Source of the DNA: JBCDHN01 sp965224535
GTDB lineage: Bacteria > Verrucomicrobiota > Verrucomicrobiia > Verrucomicrobiales > DEV007
DNA length: 64,000 nt
Assembly: GCA_965224535.1 (NCBI GenBank)
Contig: CBDCZR010000029.1
Location: 186,001-250,000, forward strand
Direction of reading: 5' to 3'
How positions within the stretch are numbered: the stretch's first letter is position 1; the number at the start of each line of letters is the position of its first letter. The notes under the pieces were generated by a model. The model saw nothing but the letters and a program-made list of their open reading frames with translations, was not told the DNA's origin and did no database searches. The position numbers and the translations under genes are program-made. Shown here one piece after another: positions 34,689 to 42,976 of this stretch.

Positions 34689-35660
34689 TTAGGCCTGCTC
34701 CTCCGTCTCTCGCGGCGTCATCATCGCGTGGACGATGTCATGCGAACTGACGATTCCCAGCGGTCGTCCTCGCGGCCCGCAAACGGCGGCCAGTTCCACC
34801 CGGCCCCGGCGCAGGCGCTCAAGAACGAGGATCGCCTTCTCTTCCGGCGCGGTGCGGATGAGTTGGCTAATGTAGTCGCTGAGGCGCTTTTTAGGCTTTT
34901 CGTCGCGAAAAATCTCGATCATGCGCACCAAGCCCACCAGGTCGCCGCCGGACGACATGACCGGGAATTGATCGAAATTCGTGTCCTGCGCCAGTTGCAC
35001 CACTCTGCTGATCTCCATTTCCAGCGGGATGGCCGTGACGCGCCGCATGGGAAGCATGACTTCGCGCGTGGCCACGTTTTCGAAATCCAGCACTTGTTGG
35101 ATGAGGGCGGTTTCGTCCTCTTCCAAGGCGCCTTCGCGCTGAATGGTTGCCGTTAGTTCGCGAAAAACTTCGCGGCTCTGGTCGAGGGTTCGGGCTGAGC
35201 GCGGAGGGGACGTGGATTGGCCGGATGAGCCGGCGATGGCGTTGCCCAGCCAGATGAGCGGCCGAAAAAGCAGCAGCAGCGCCTCCATGATGCCGACAAA
35301 ACGCGCCAACAGCCGAAACGGGAAGTTGCGGAAGATCGATTTTGGGATCAGCTCCACCCACAACACGTAGAGCGGCAGGGAAATGGCGAAGGCCAGCAGG
35401 TAACCGCGGGGACCGAACTGGCGGGAGACGAGCAGCGCGATGAGGCCGAAGGCGAAGATGTTGCAGGCGTTGTTGATGACCAGGGTCACCAGCAAAATCC
35501 GGCGCGGTTCATCCAATAGCTTGGCCAGGCGTTGCGCCGCCGCGTTGCCGCGCTCAGCGTGATGCCGAAGCCGGGCGCGGGTGATGGTAAGAAGGGCGGA
35601 CTCCAGGCCGGAAAAGACGAAGGAGATGAGCAACAAGACGATGACGAGAATCCAGCCCAT
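34689..35660 (-). CDS. CNNM/HlyC-CorC family membrane protein lacking the CorC C-terminal domain
   Basis: The 323-residue protein has an N-terminal DUF21/CNNM membrane domain (three to four helices; GLESALLTITRARL, LVTLVINNACNIFAFG, LWVELIPKSIF) and a CBS pair (DFENVATREVMLPMRRVTAIP, FPVMSSGGDLVGLVRMIEIF, GRPLGIVSSHDIVHAM). It ends right after the CBS pair, so the usual CorC_HlyC transporter-associated domain is absent. Family members are linked to magnesium or sodium export. It lies 3 bases downstream of the related gene at 35664-36911 and must be co-transcribed with it. The two may work as a heterodimer. Confidence 0.9.
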   Translation of the reverse strand: MGWILVIVLLLISFVFSGLESALLTITRARLRHHAERGNAAAQRLAKLLDEPRRILLVTLVINNACNIFAFGLIALLVSRQFGPRGYLLAFAISLPLYVLWVELIPKSIFRNFPFRLLARFVGIMEALLLLFRPLIWLGNAIAGSSGQSTSPPRSARTLDQSREVFRELTATIQREGALEEDETALIQQVLDFENVATREVMLPMRRVTAIPLEMEISRVVQLAQDTNFDQFPVMSSGGDLVGLVRMIEIFRDEKPKKRLSDYISQLIRTAPEEKAILVLERLRRGRVELAAVCGPRGRPLGIVSSHDIVHAMMTPRETEEQA

Positions 35661-35663
35661 GGG

Positions 35664-36911
35664 TCAGCCAGAGGTTCGTTCGACGAGCAGTTCCTTGATC
35701 CGCTTGGCTGTGGTTTGGCGCACCACGACGCGAATGTCCCCCAAATCCACCCGCTCGCCCGGCAACGGCAGGTGACCCAGGCGGTTGAAAACCAGCCCGC
35801 CTATGGTGTCGAGCCCGTCCGCTTCCAGCTCGATGCCCAGCGCCTCGCCCACTTCATCCAACCGCGCCGCACCGCTCGCCACCACGCGGCCGTGCGATAA
35901 AAGCTCAAATTCCGCTTCCTCGCCGTTGGCGCCTACGGCGGGGTCACCGATGATTTCCTGGATGATGTCCTCATGGGTCAAAATTCCCTCCGTACCGCCG
36001 TATTCGTCCAGCACAACGACGATGCTGTGCGGCTCGTGCAGATAATCTTGAAACACGGTCAGGGCCTCCATCGTCTCCGGCACGAAAACCGGTGCCTGGA
36101 TGGCGCTTTGCAGGTTTCCGCCGCGATTTTGCAAGGCCTCTCGCACGTCCAGGATGCCCGTGATTCGATCCGGCGTGTCGCGGTAAAGCGGCACTTTCCA
36201 CCAGTGCCCCTGCTGCAATTTGGCGAAAATCTCCTCCTTTCGCAGGTCTGCCGGCAGGGTAAAAGCATCCACCCGCGCGGTCATGCAATCCTTGGCCGTT
36301 TTGTTGCCCAGTTTCACGATTTCCGCGATAATTTGGCTCTCGCTTTGGTTAAGGGTTCCCTCTTCGCGCTGAATCTCGACCAGCGCCTCGTATTCGTCCT
36401 CGGTGTAGGAGGTCCGGGGCTTCAATGATGGCGGGATGATGAGTTGCTCGAAACGGCCGGCCAACCGCTGGAACCACGCGGCCAACGGCGCAACCAAGGG
36501 GCGCAAAGCCAAAAACGGCTGGGCGAAGAGGCGAAACGCCGCGCCGGGATTGACCAGCGCAAACAGCTTCGGCGCCAGGTCGCAGATGAGGATGATGAGC
36601 GCCAAAACTCCGGCCACCGCCGCCCGGGGATAGGGCTCGGCGAATTGCCAATTGCTCACCAGGTAGATGCCGAGCGTGATGAGGCAAAGGTTTAAAAACG
36701 CCGAGATCACCAGGATGCGCACCTGGCTTTGCTCGGATTCGCTCAGGATCAACCGCAGCTTGGACCGCAGGCGCCGGTCTCCGTTGGCCAAGCGTTTGGC
36801 GTGGTGGGAGCGCAGCACGAAAATCGCCGTTTCAAACCCGGAAACAACCACCGATAGCGCGACCAAAAGGCCGGTAACGGCAAGCAAAACTGCTGAAAAC
36901 CAAGGTGACAC
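35664..36911 (-). CDS. CNNM/HlyC-CorC family membrane protein, full length
   Basis: The 415-residue protein contains the DUF21/CNNM membrane domain (residues 1-190), a CBS pair (KDCMTARVDAFTLP, VPLYRDTPDRITGILDVRE, IVVVLDEYGGTEGILTHEDI) and the C-terminal CorC_HlyC domain (VASGAARLDEVGEALG, DTIGGLVFNRLGHLP). It has every domain of the family, unlike its downstream partner. The VLDEYGGTEGI motif is the best-conserved part of the CBS domain. It probably acts in divalent cation (Mg2+/Co2+) homeostasis at the inner membrane. Confidence 0.93.
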   Translation of the reverse strand: MSPWFSAVLLAVTGLLVALSVVVSGFETAIFVLRSHHAKRLANGDRRLRSKLRLILSESEQSQVRILVISAFLNLCLITLGIYLVSNWQFAEPYPRAAVAGVLALIILICDLAPKLFALVNPGAAFRLFAQPFLALRPLVAPLAAWFQRLAGRFEQLIIPPSLKPRTSYTEDEYEALVEIQREEGTLNQSESQIIAEIVKLGNKTAKDCMTARVDAFTLPADLRKEEIFAKLQQGHWWKVPLYRDTPDRITGILDVREALQNRGGNLQSAIQAPVFVPETMEALTVFQDYLHEPHSIVVVLDEYGGTEGILTHEDIIQEIIGDPAVGANGEEAEFELLSHGRVVASGAARLDEVGEALGIELEADGLDTIGGLVFNRLGHLPLPGERVDLGDIRVVVRQTTAKRIKELLVERTSG

Positions 36912-37119
36912 TGAGTGCTGCCGAAAGCCTGCCAGAAAATTCCGCCCGCAGCCAATGAAATCCGGAAAAATTCCAGGACCCCCGCGCGCATTTCACGGTA
37001 TTTGGCGCCAAAAGCCACTGTTCCAGCCAACTTTTTGCGGCAAGGTGAGGATGGCCGCGCAGTCTAACCCGGGCGAAATCCACATCCCGCCGAGGCAAGG
37101 ATCTCCCCAACCACCGACC

Positions 37120-38712
37120 ATGACCTCAAACCCAGAAATATCCCGATGCGGGACGCGCTGTCTCGTTGTCGCGTCGATCGGCTTGCTCACAGCGTTGGCA
37201 ATCGCCGCCACCCACTTTAGCGAGGCGTTTTTCCGGTTTTACGCCTACGTTTTTTTCCCGGCTTTCGGCGCGATTTTGGCGGGGATTTGGCTTCTGTTCA
37301 CCGCGCCCATTTCCTGGCGGCGGAAACTAAGCCGCTTGGCAGCCGGGATCGGAGTTTTGGCGGTGTTAGGGGTCCTGGCGCTGGTCTTGTTCCGTTGGGA
37401 GGACACTTGGGGAGGAACCTCGCTGATCAAGCCGATTTGGCGGTGGACGCCCGACAAGGACGCAAATTTGGCAGAAGTGCGCCTCTCCGGCCCGGATTTG
37501 CCACGAAAAACCCCCGTCGAGGGGATTTTGCAGGATTGGCCGCAGTTTTTGGGGCCAAATCGCGATGGAACCCTCCCCAATCTCCAGCTTTCGGCGGATT
37601 GGGACGAGACACCGCCTAAATTGCTCTGGAAGCAGCCAATCGGCCTGGGTTGGTCCAGTTTCGCCGTGTCCGGGCGCAACGCGGTGACCATGGAGCAGCG
37701 CGGCGAACATGAGCTGACCACCTGCTACGACGTGGTAACCGGCGCACCGGTTTGGACGCACGCGAACGAGGCGCGATTTGAGGCCAACATGGGCGGATTT
37801 GGTCCCCGCAGCACCCCGGCGATCGCTGCGGGCCGCGTTTTCACCCAAGGCGCGACAGGCATCGTGAATTGCTTGGACGCGGAGACCGGCGAGCCGCTGT
37901 GGACCCGCAATCCGCTGGCCGAATTTTCGCTGGGCAACGTGGAATGGGGCAAAAGCAACGGCCCCCTGCTTTTGGGCGACGATCTCGTGGTGGTGACGGG
38001 CGGAAACGATTCCAAAGGGCCGGCCCTGCTCGCCTACCACCGTGAAACCGGCGAATTGGCCTGGAAATCGGTCGCGGACTCCGCCAGCTACAGCTCGCCC
38101 ATTTTGACCACGATTGGCGGCGATCCGCAAATTGTCAGCGTCAACGGTCACTCGGTTACCGGGGTCGATCCCAAAGATGGCGCGCAGTTGTGGCGCTGGG
38201 ACTGGGATAAAACCAACTGGCCGAGAGTCAGTCAGCCGTGGATGCTCGGCGGCCAGCGAATTCTCGTTTCCGCCAGCTACGGATTGGGCAGCTACCTGCT
38301 TGATGTGGGGGGTGAAAAGCCGGAGATCGTCTGGGAAACGCGCAAAGCGCTGAAAACCAAATTCAGCAGCGCGCTGGTGATCGGCGACCACGCTTACGGC
38401 CTGGATGAGGGCGTTTTTTCGTGCATCGACCTAAAAACCGGGAAACGGGTCTGGAAAGGCGGCCGCTACGGCTTTGGCCAGAATCTTTTGGTTGGCGGAT
38501 TGATCTTGATCCAGGCCGAAGACGGCTCCCTGGCCCTGGTGGAGCCAAATCCCGCCCGGCACGTGGAATTGGCGCGTTTTCAGGCGTTGGAGGGGACGAC
38601 GTGGACTGTGCCGACCCTGGCCGGCAACTACCTGCTGGTTCGCAACGACGAGGAAGCCGCCTGTTTTTGGGTGGAGCTGAATACGGGCGGCGGCAAACGC
38701 AGGCGGACCTAA
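37120..38712 (+). CDS. Membrane-anchored PQQ-like beta-propeller protein
   Basis: The 530-residue protein starts with three hydrophobic segments (residues about 15-100; LVVASIGLLTALAIAATHF, YVFFPAFGAILAGIWLLF, LAAGIGVLAVLGVLALVLF) and then a propeller beginning WPQFLGPNRDGTLP. Blade repeats of the GEPLWTRN, GELAWKSV and GKRVWKGG type continue to the C-terminus. The arrangement puts the propeller outside the cytoplasm. The frame is open upstream to 36667 but that part is antisense to the CNNM gene; ATG 37120 is the sensible start. It is a distant relative of the product at 2206-3399. Confidence 0.88.
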   Translation: MTSNPEISRCGTRCLVVASIGLLTALAIAATHFSEAFFRFYAYVFFPAFGAILAGIWLLFTAPISWRRKLSRLAAGIGVLAVLGVLALVLFRWEDTWGGTSLIKPIWRWTPDKDANLAEVRLSGPDLPRKTPVEGILQDWPQFLGPNRDGTLPNLQLSADWDETPPKLLWKQPIGLGWSSFAVSGRNAVTMEQRGEHELTTCYDVVTGAPVWTHANEARFEANMGGFGPRSTPAIAAGRVFTQGATGIVNCLDAETGEPLWTRNPLAEFSLGNVEWGKSNGPLLLGDDLVVVTGGNDSKGPALLAYHRETGELAWKSVADSASYSSPILTTIGGDPQIVSVNGHSVTGVDPKDGAQLWRWDWDKTNWPRVSQPWMLGGQRILVSASYGLGSYLLDVGGEKPEIVWETRKALKTKFSSALVIGDHAYGLDEGVFSCIDLKTGKRVWKGGRYGFGQNLLVGGLILIQAEDGSLALVEPNPARHVELARFQALEGTTWTVPTLAGNYLLVRNDEEAACFWVELNTGGGKRRRT

Positions 38713-38819
38713 CAAGGCCACCGTCAACGCTGCCGCTGAGGCGCTGGTTTCCCCGTTCCTTTGCCAACCGCCCTTGTTTTTCCGCCGCTTCGGGGTTCTC
38801 TTACCGGCCCACCAAAATC

Positions 38820-41369
38820 ATGGCCAGACACCGTTACCCTTTTGAATCCCTCGAACCCAAGTGGCAAGCCCACTGGGACGAAGAGCAGACGTTTTCCGTC
38901 GCCAACCCGGGCGATCCGGGTTTCGACGATGCTAAGCCGAAATTTTATGTGCTCGACATGTTCCCGTATCCCAGCGGCTCGGGCCTGCATGTGGGCCATC
39001 CGGAGGGTTACACGGCCACGGACATCATCGCGCGATACAAGCGCATGCGCGGGTTCAACGTGCTGCATCCCATGGGTTGGGACGCGTTCGGACTACCGGC
39101 GGAGCAGCACGCGATCAAAACCGGCGAACACCCGCGCGTCAACACCGAGCGCAACGTGGAAAACTTCCGCCGTCAGCTCAAACGCCTGGGTTTTTCCTAC
39201 GATTGGGCGCGCGAGGTGAACACGACCGATCCCGGTTACGTGCGCTGGACGCAGTGGATTTTTCTGCAGCTCTACCACAGCTATTGCGACCCGAAATCCG
39301 GCAAAGCCAAGCCGGTGAGCGAGCTGGAGGCGAAAGGCTGGAGTCGCGAGCAAATCGACAACGTGCGCCTGGCGTTCGTGGATGAGGTGCCGGTGAATTG
39401 GTCGCCGGATTTGGGCACGGTTTTGGCCAACGAGGAGGTGGAGGAGTGGAAGGCGAAGGGGCACACCGTGGAGCGCCGGCCGTTGCGTCAGTGGAACCTG
39501 CGAATCACCGCGTTCGCGCAACGGCTCATCGATGAATTGGACGGGCTCGATTGGCCGGAGTCGATCAAGCTGCTGCAGCGCAATTGGATCGGCCGCAGTG
39601 AGGGCGCAACGGTCGTTTTTGAGGTGGAAGGCAACGATGTGCGCGTTTTTACGACGCGGCCGGATACGTTGTTTGGCGCGACCTACATGGTGCTGTCGCC
39701 GGAACATCCGCTGGTGCCGGAAATCACCAGCGACGAGCAAAAATCCGCGGTCGAGGCTTACCAGAAAGAGGCAGCCACCAAGAGCGAGTTGGATCGCACG
39801 GAGCTGGCCAAGGAGAAGACCGGCGTGTTCACCGGCGGTTACGGAATCAATCCGGTGAATGGCGAAAAAATCCCCGTTTGGATCGCCGATTACGTGATGA
39901 TGGGCTACGGCACGGGGGCTATTATGGCCGTGCCGGCGCATGACGAGCGGGATTACGAATTCGCGCAAAAATTCGGAATTCCGATCGTGGAAGTCGTGCA
40001 AGCACCGGACGATTTCGAGGGCTCGTGTTTCACCGGCGAGGGCATGGCGATCAACTCGCCGCTCATCGACGGTTTGCCGACTTGCGAAGCGAAACCGAAA
40101 ATCACCGAATGGCTGCAAAAAGCCGGCAAGGGCGAGAAAACGGTGAATTACAAGCTGCGCGATTGGCTGTTCAGCCGCCAACGTTATTGGGGTGAGCCGT
40201 TCCCGATCGTGTGGGAGGACGGACAGCATCGCGCGTTAGGCGATGGCGAGCTTCCCGTGTTGCAACCGGAGCTGGAGGACTTCAAGCCGACCGGCTCGCC
40301 GGAAGGTCCGCTGGCCAAGGCGAAGGACTGGATCGCGTACTCTGACAAAGCCACCCGCGAGACCAACACCATGCCGCAATGGGCCGGCAGTTGCTGGTAT
40401 TACCTGCGCTACATGGACGCGAAAAACGACGCGGCGTTCGTCGATCCCGACGTGGAGGAATACTGGAGCGGCGGCGGAAAACCGGGCGGCGTGGACCTCT
40501 ACATCGGCGGCACGGAGCACGCGGTGTTGCACCTGCTCTACGCGCGATTTTGGCACAAAGTGCTCTTCGACCTCGGTCACGTTTCCACGCCTGAGCCGTT
40601 CCAAAAACTGGTCAATCAGGGGATCATTTTGGGCGAAAACGGCCAAAAAATGTCGAAAAGCCTTGGAAATGTGATCAATCCCGACGATGTCGTCGAGGAT
40701 TTTGGCGCGGACTCGTTGCGGCTGTTCGAAATGTTCATGGGGCCGCTGGAACAGGTCAAACCTTGGTCGACCAAGGGCGTGGAAGGCGTGAACCGGTTCC
40801 TCGGCAAAGTGTGGCGATTGGCGATGGAGGAGACCCAGGACGGCGGTTGGACATTTTCAGGAAAAATCGTCGATTGCGACCCTAACAAGGCGCAATTGCG
40901 CGTGTTGCACGAGACGATCAAAAAGGTGACGCACGACATCGAGACGATGGGCTTCAACACCGCCATTTCCCAGATGATGGTCTGCACCAACGAGCTGGGC
41001 AAAGCGGACGAGCGGCCGGTGAGCTGCGTGGTTACGCTGCTGCAGTTGCTAACCCCCTTTGCGCCGCACATTAGCGAGGAGCTGAACGCGATTTTGCGCG
41101 AAAAATTCGGCGACGCGTGTCCAGAGACGTTGGCTTATCATCCGTGGCCAACTCATGACGAAGCGCTCCTGGTTCGGGACGAAATCGAGATGGTGGTGCA
41201 GGTGAACGGCAAACTGCGGGACAGGATGTTGGTTAGCAAAGACGCATCCAAGGAGGAATGCGAAAAATTAGCGTTGGGACTCGAAAAAGTGCAGCCGTTC
41301 ACCGAAGGGAAGACCGTGCGCAAGGTCATCGTGGTGCCGGGCAAGCTGGTCAATGTCGTGGCGAATTGA
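38820..41369 (+). CDS. leuS: Leucyl-tRNA synthetase
   Basis: The 849-residue enzyme charges tRNA-Leu. Class I motifs are present: HVGH (residues 57-60) as the HIGH signature and KMSKS at about 610-614. The editing domain is present (TTRPDTLFGATYMVLSPEHP and the GTGAIMAVPAHDERDYEFA block), and the catalytic core carries the CWYYLRYMDAKN segment typical of bacterial LeuRS. I chose the ATG at 38820 (MARHRYPFESLEPKWQ); the frame is open upstream through the 3' end of the PQQ gene, but family N-termini begin here. It converges with the TPR operon after a 9-base gap. Confidence 0.98.
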   Translation: MARHRYPFESLEPKWQAHWDEEQTFSVANPGDPGFDDAKPKFYVLDMFPYPSGSGLHVGHPEGYTATDIIARYKRMRGFNVLHPMGWDAFGLPAEQHAIKTGEHPRVNTERNVENFRRQLKRLGFSYDWAREVNTTDPGYVRWTQWIFLQLYHSYCDPKSGKAKPVSELEAKGWSREQIDNVRLAFVDEVPVNWSPDLGTVLANEEVEEWKAKGHTVERRPLRQWNLRITAFAQRLIDELDGLDWPESIKLLQRNWIGRSEGATVVFEVEGNDVRVFTTRPDTLFGATYMVLSPEHPLVPEITSDEQKSAVEAYQKEAATKSELDRTELAKEKTGVFTGGYGINPVNGEKIPVWIADYVMMGYGTGAIMAVPAHDERDYEFAQKFGIPIVEVVQAPDDFEGSCFTGEGMAINSPLIDGLPTCEAKPKITEWLQKAGKGEKTVNYKLRDWLFSRQRYWGEPFPIVWEDGQHRALGDGELPVLQPELEDFKPTGSPEGPLAKAKDWIAYSDKATRETNTMPQWAGSCWYYLRYMDAKNDAAFVDPDVEEYWSGGGKPGGVDLYIGGTEHAVLHLLYARFWHKVLFDLGHVSTPEPFQKLVNQGIILGENGQKMSKSLGNVINPDDVVEDFGADSLRLFEMFMGPLEQVKPWSTKGVEGVNRFLGKVWRLAMEETQDGGWTFSGKIVDCDPNKAQLRVLHETIKKVTHDIETMGFNTAISQMMVCTNELGKADERPVSCVVTLLQLLTPFAPHISEELNAILREKFGDACPETLAYHPWPTHDEALLVRDEIEMVVQVNGKLRDRMLVSKDASKEECEKLALGLEKVQPFTEGKTVRKVIVVPGKLVNVVAN

Positions 41370-41378
41370 GCAGCGCGG

Positions 41379-42965
41379 TTACGATTTCGGCACGCCCATG
41401 ACGATCCGCTTGCCTTCGAACATCGCCTTCTCGTCTTCGTTGACTTTCGCCATGTCCTTGGACACTCCGAGGGAAAAATGGCGCACAACTCCCTGAAAAT
41501 TCGGAAGTTCCTGGCCGGCCGCGTTGCCCTCATTGCCAGAAGCGCCCAGGGTTGCCGTTACCGGCTGGACAATGCGAATCAGACCGGGAAGCGCGCCGTG
41601 TTTTTTGAGTTCGCTGCCGCTAGTCCGGGAGGAGACCTGCTTGTTGGGGTTGACGGTCAGGTTGATGGTGATGGACTTGCCGGCTTCAACGGCGCCCAGC
41701 GGGTAAGTAGTGACCCGTTGCCCGGAATCGCTCCAGGTAAACATGGCTTGGCCGCCTTTGAGGAAAAGGGTGAATCCGCTGCCTTTTTTCCCGATGTTGG
41801 CGATGACGCCGTCCGTGGTTTCGGGGATGAAAATGGTCCGGATGCGAATGCCCTGGTCGCGCATCCGAATGCCGCCGCGCCACATGCGTTGTTCTCCGGA
41901 AAAGGCAAAAGCGTTGCCGAGGCGTTTTGGGGCGACGCCTTCCTCCGATGCGAAGGCGCCCTTCCCAATGACGTAAGCCGAGGGGGTGATTTCCAGGGCC
42001 AAAAGCCAGTCGCGCCCGTCCTTGGGAGGAAGCTCCGGCAAGGGCGGGATGGCGGGATTTTGCGATTTTTTCGAGATGCCGCCTTCCAAGGTCTCAAGCT
42101 CGGCCTTGGCCAGTTCCGCCAGTTCCGGCGAGATTCCGTCCCAGAGCTTTCCGGCGCCAAACAGCTCCTGGTAGAGTTTGAGCTGGGCCTGAAGTTCGGG
42201 CATGCGGTTCTTATCTCCCAGGTTCGCCAAAATGAGCGCGGATCTTCGCAACGCGTCCTGGGAAAGTTCCGGTTGGGTGCCAAAACTGAGGGTATAGGTC
42301 TCCGTGAAGGCGTCGAGGGCCTCCAAATGACGCCCCAGTTCCTGAAGCGCCAACCCTTTGAGGTAACCCACCTCCGTGCCGGCGTCTGAAACGCTGCCGG
42401 CAAACTTCAGCGCGCCTTCCCAGTCTTTGCGGCCGACGGCAACCCAGCACTGCGTTAGCGGCGGAATTTGGCGGCGGTCGGGCGGCAACGTTTTGGCCTC
42501 GCGCTCCACGATCGCCGCCTGCTTGGCCACCATTTCCGCGTCCAACATGCGGCGGTGACACTCGATAACCTCCAGTTGCGCGAGTGAGGAGAGATTTCCC
42601 GGAACGGGGTAGTAGTTTTGGCTCTTGTTGTTGGCGATGGCTTTGAAACGGGTGAGCGCCTCCTCAAGATTCCCGAACCGGTAGGCGTTTTCCGCTTCCA
42701 GCCACGCGGCGGTTCGCGGGAACTGAATGGAGGCGATGCGCGAGATGGGCATCGTCTGCGTGTTTGGGTCGGTTTCGTCCAGTCGCCACAAAATAGAGCT
42801 GCCGGTGACGCGTACGAGGTCGACCTCCATCTGCTGGCGGTTGCTGAGCTCCAGGGTCACGGATTCGGCGATCGCGCAGGCCGGCAGGAAGCCAAAAAGC
42901 GCCAGAAACGAGCCGAGCGGCGTTGCTGGCAAGCGTTTGAGGACTCTCGGGCGGGTAAATTTCAC
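41379..42965 (-). CDS. Exported TPR protein with C-terminal lectin-like domain, last gene of the ExbB/ExbD operon
   Basis: The 528-residue product starts at a GTG with a signal peptide (GSFLALFGFLPACAIA). The N-terminal part, VTLELSNRQQMEVDLVRVTG then ILWRLDE, resembles a short beta domain; residues 80-290 are TPR-like helices (AYRFGNLEEALTRFKAI, LKGLALQELGRHLEALDAF). The last 190 residues are beta-rich, with segments such as GFTLFLKGGQAMFTW and VVRHFSLG that recall LamG/concanavalin-like folds. It begins 11 bases after the 954-aa TPR gene, so it is in the same transcript. Its role is unknown; it is probably periplasmic. Confidence 0.82.
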   Translation of the reverse strand: MKFTRPRVLKRLPATPLGSFLALFGFLPACAIAESVTLELSNRQQMEVDLVRVTGSSILWRLDETDPNTQTMPISRIASIQFPRTAAWLEAENAYRFGNLEEALTRFKAIANNKSQNYYPVPGNLSSLAQLEVIECHRRMLDAEMVAKQAAIVEREAKTLPPDRRQIPPLTQCWVAVGRKDWEGALKFAGSVSDAGTEVGYLKGLALQELGRHLEALDAFTETYTLSFGTQPELSQDALRRSALILANLGDKNRMPELQAQLKLYQELFGAGKLWDGISPELAELAKAELETLEGGISKKSQNPAIPPLPELPPKDGRDWLLALEITPSAYVIGKGAFASEEGVAPKRLGNAFAFSGEQRMWRGGIRMRDQGIRIRTIFIPETTDGVIANIGKKGSGFTLFLKGGQAMFTWSDSGQRVTTYPLGAVEAGKSITINLTVNPNKQVSSRTSGSELKKHGALPGLIRIVQPVTATLGASGNEGNAAGQELPNFQGVVRHFSLGVSKDMAKVNEDEKAMFEGKRIVMGVPKS

Positions 42966-42976
42966 AGTTTGGTTGG

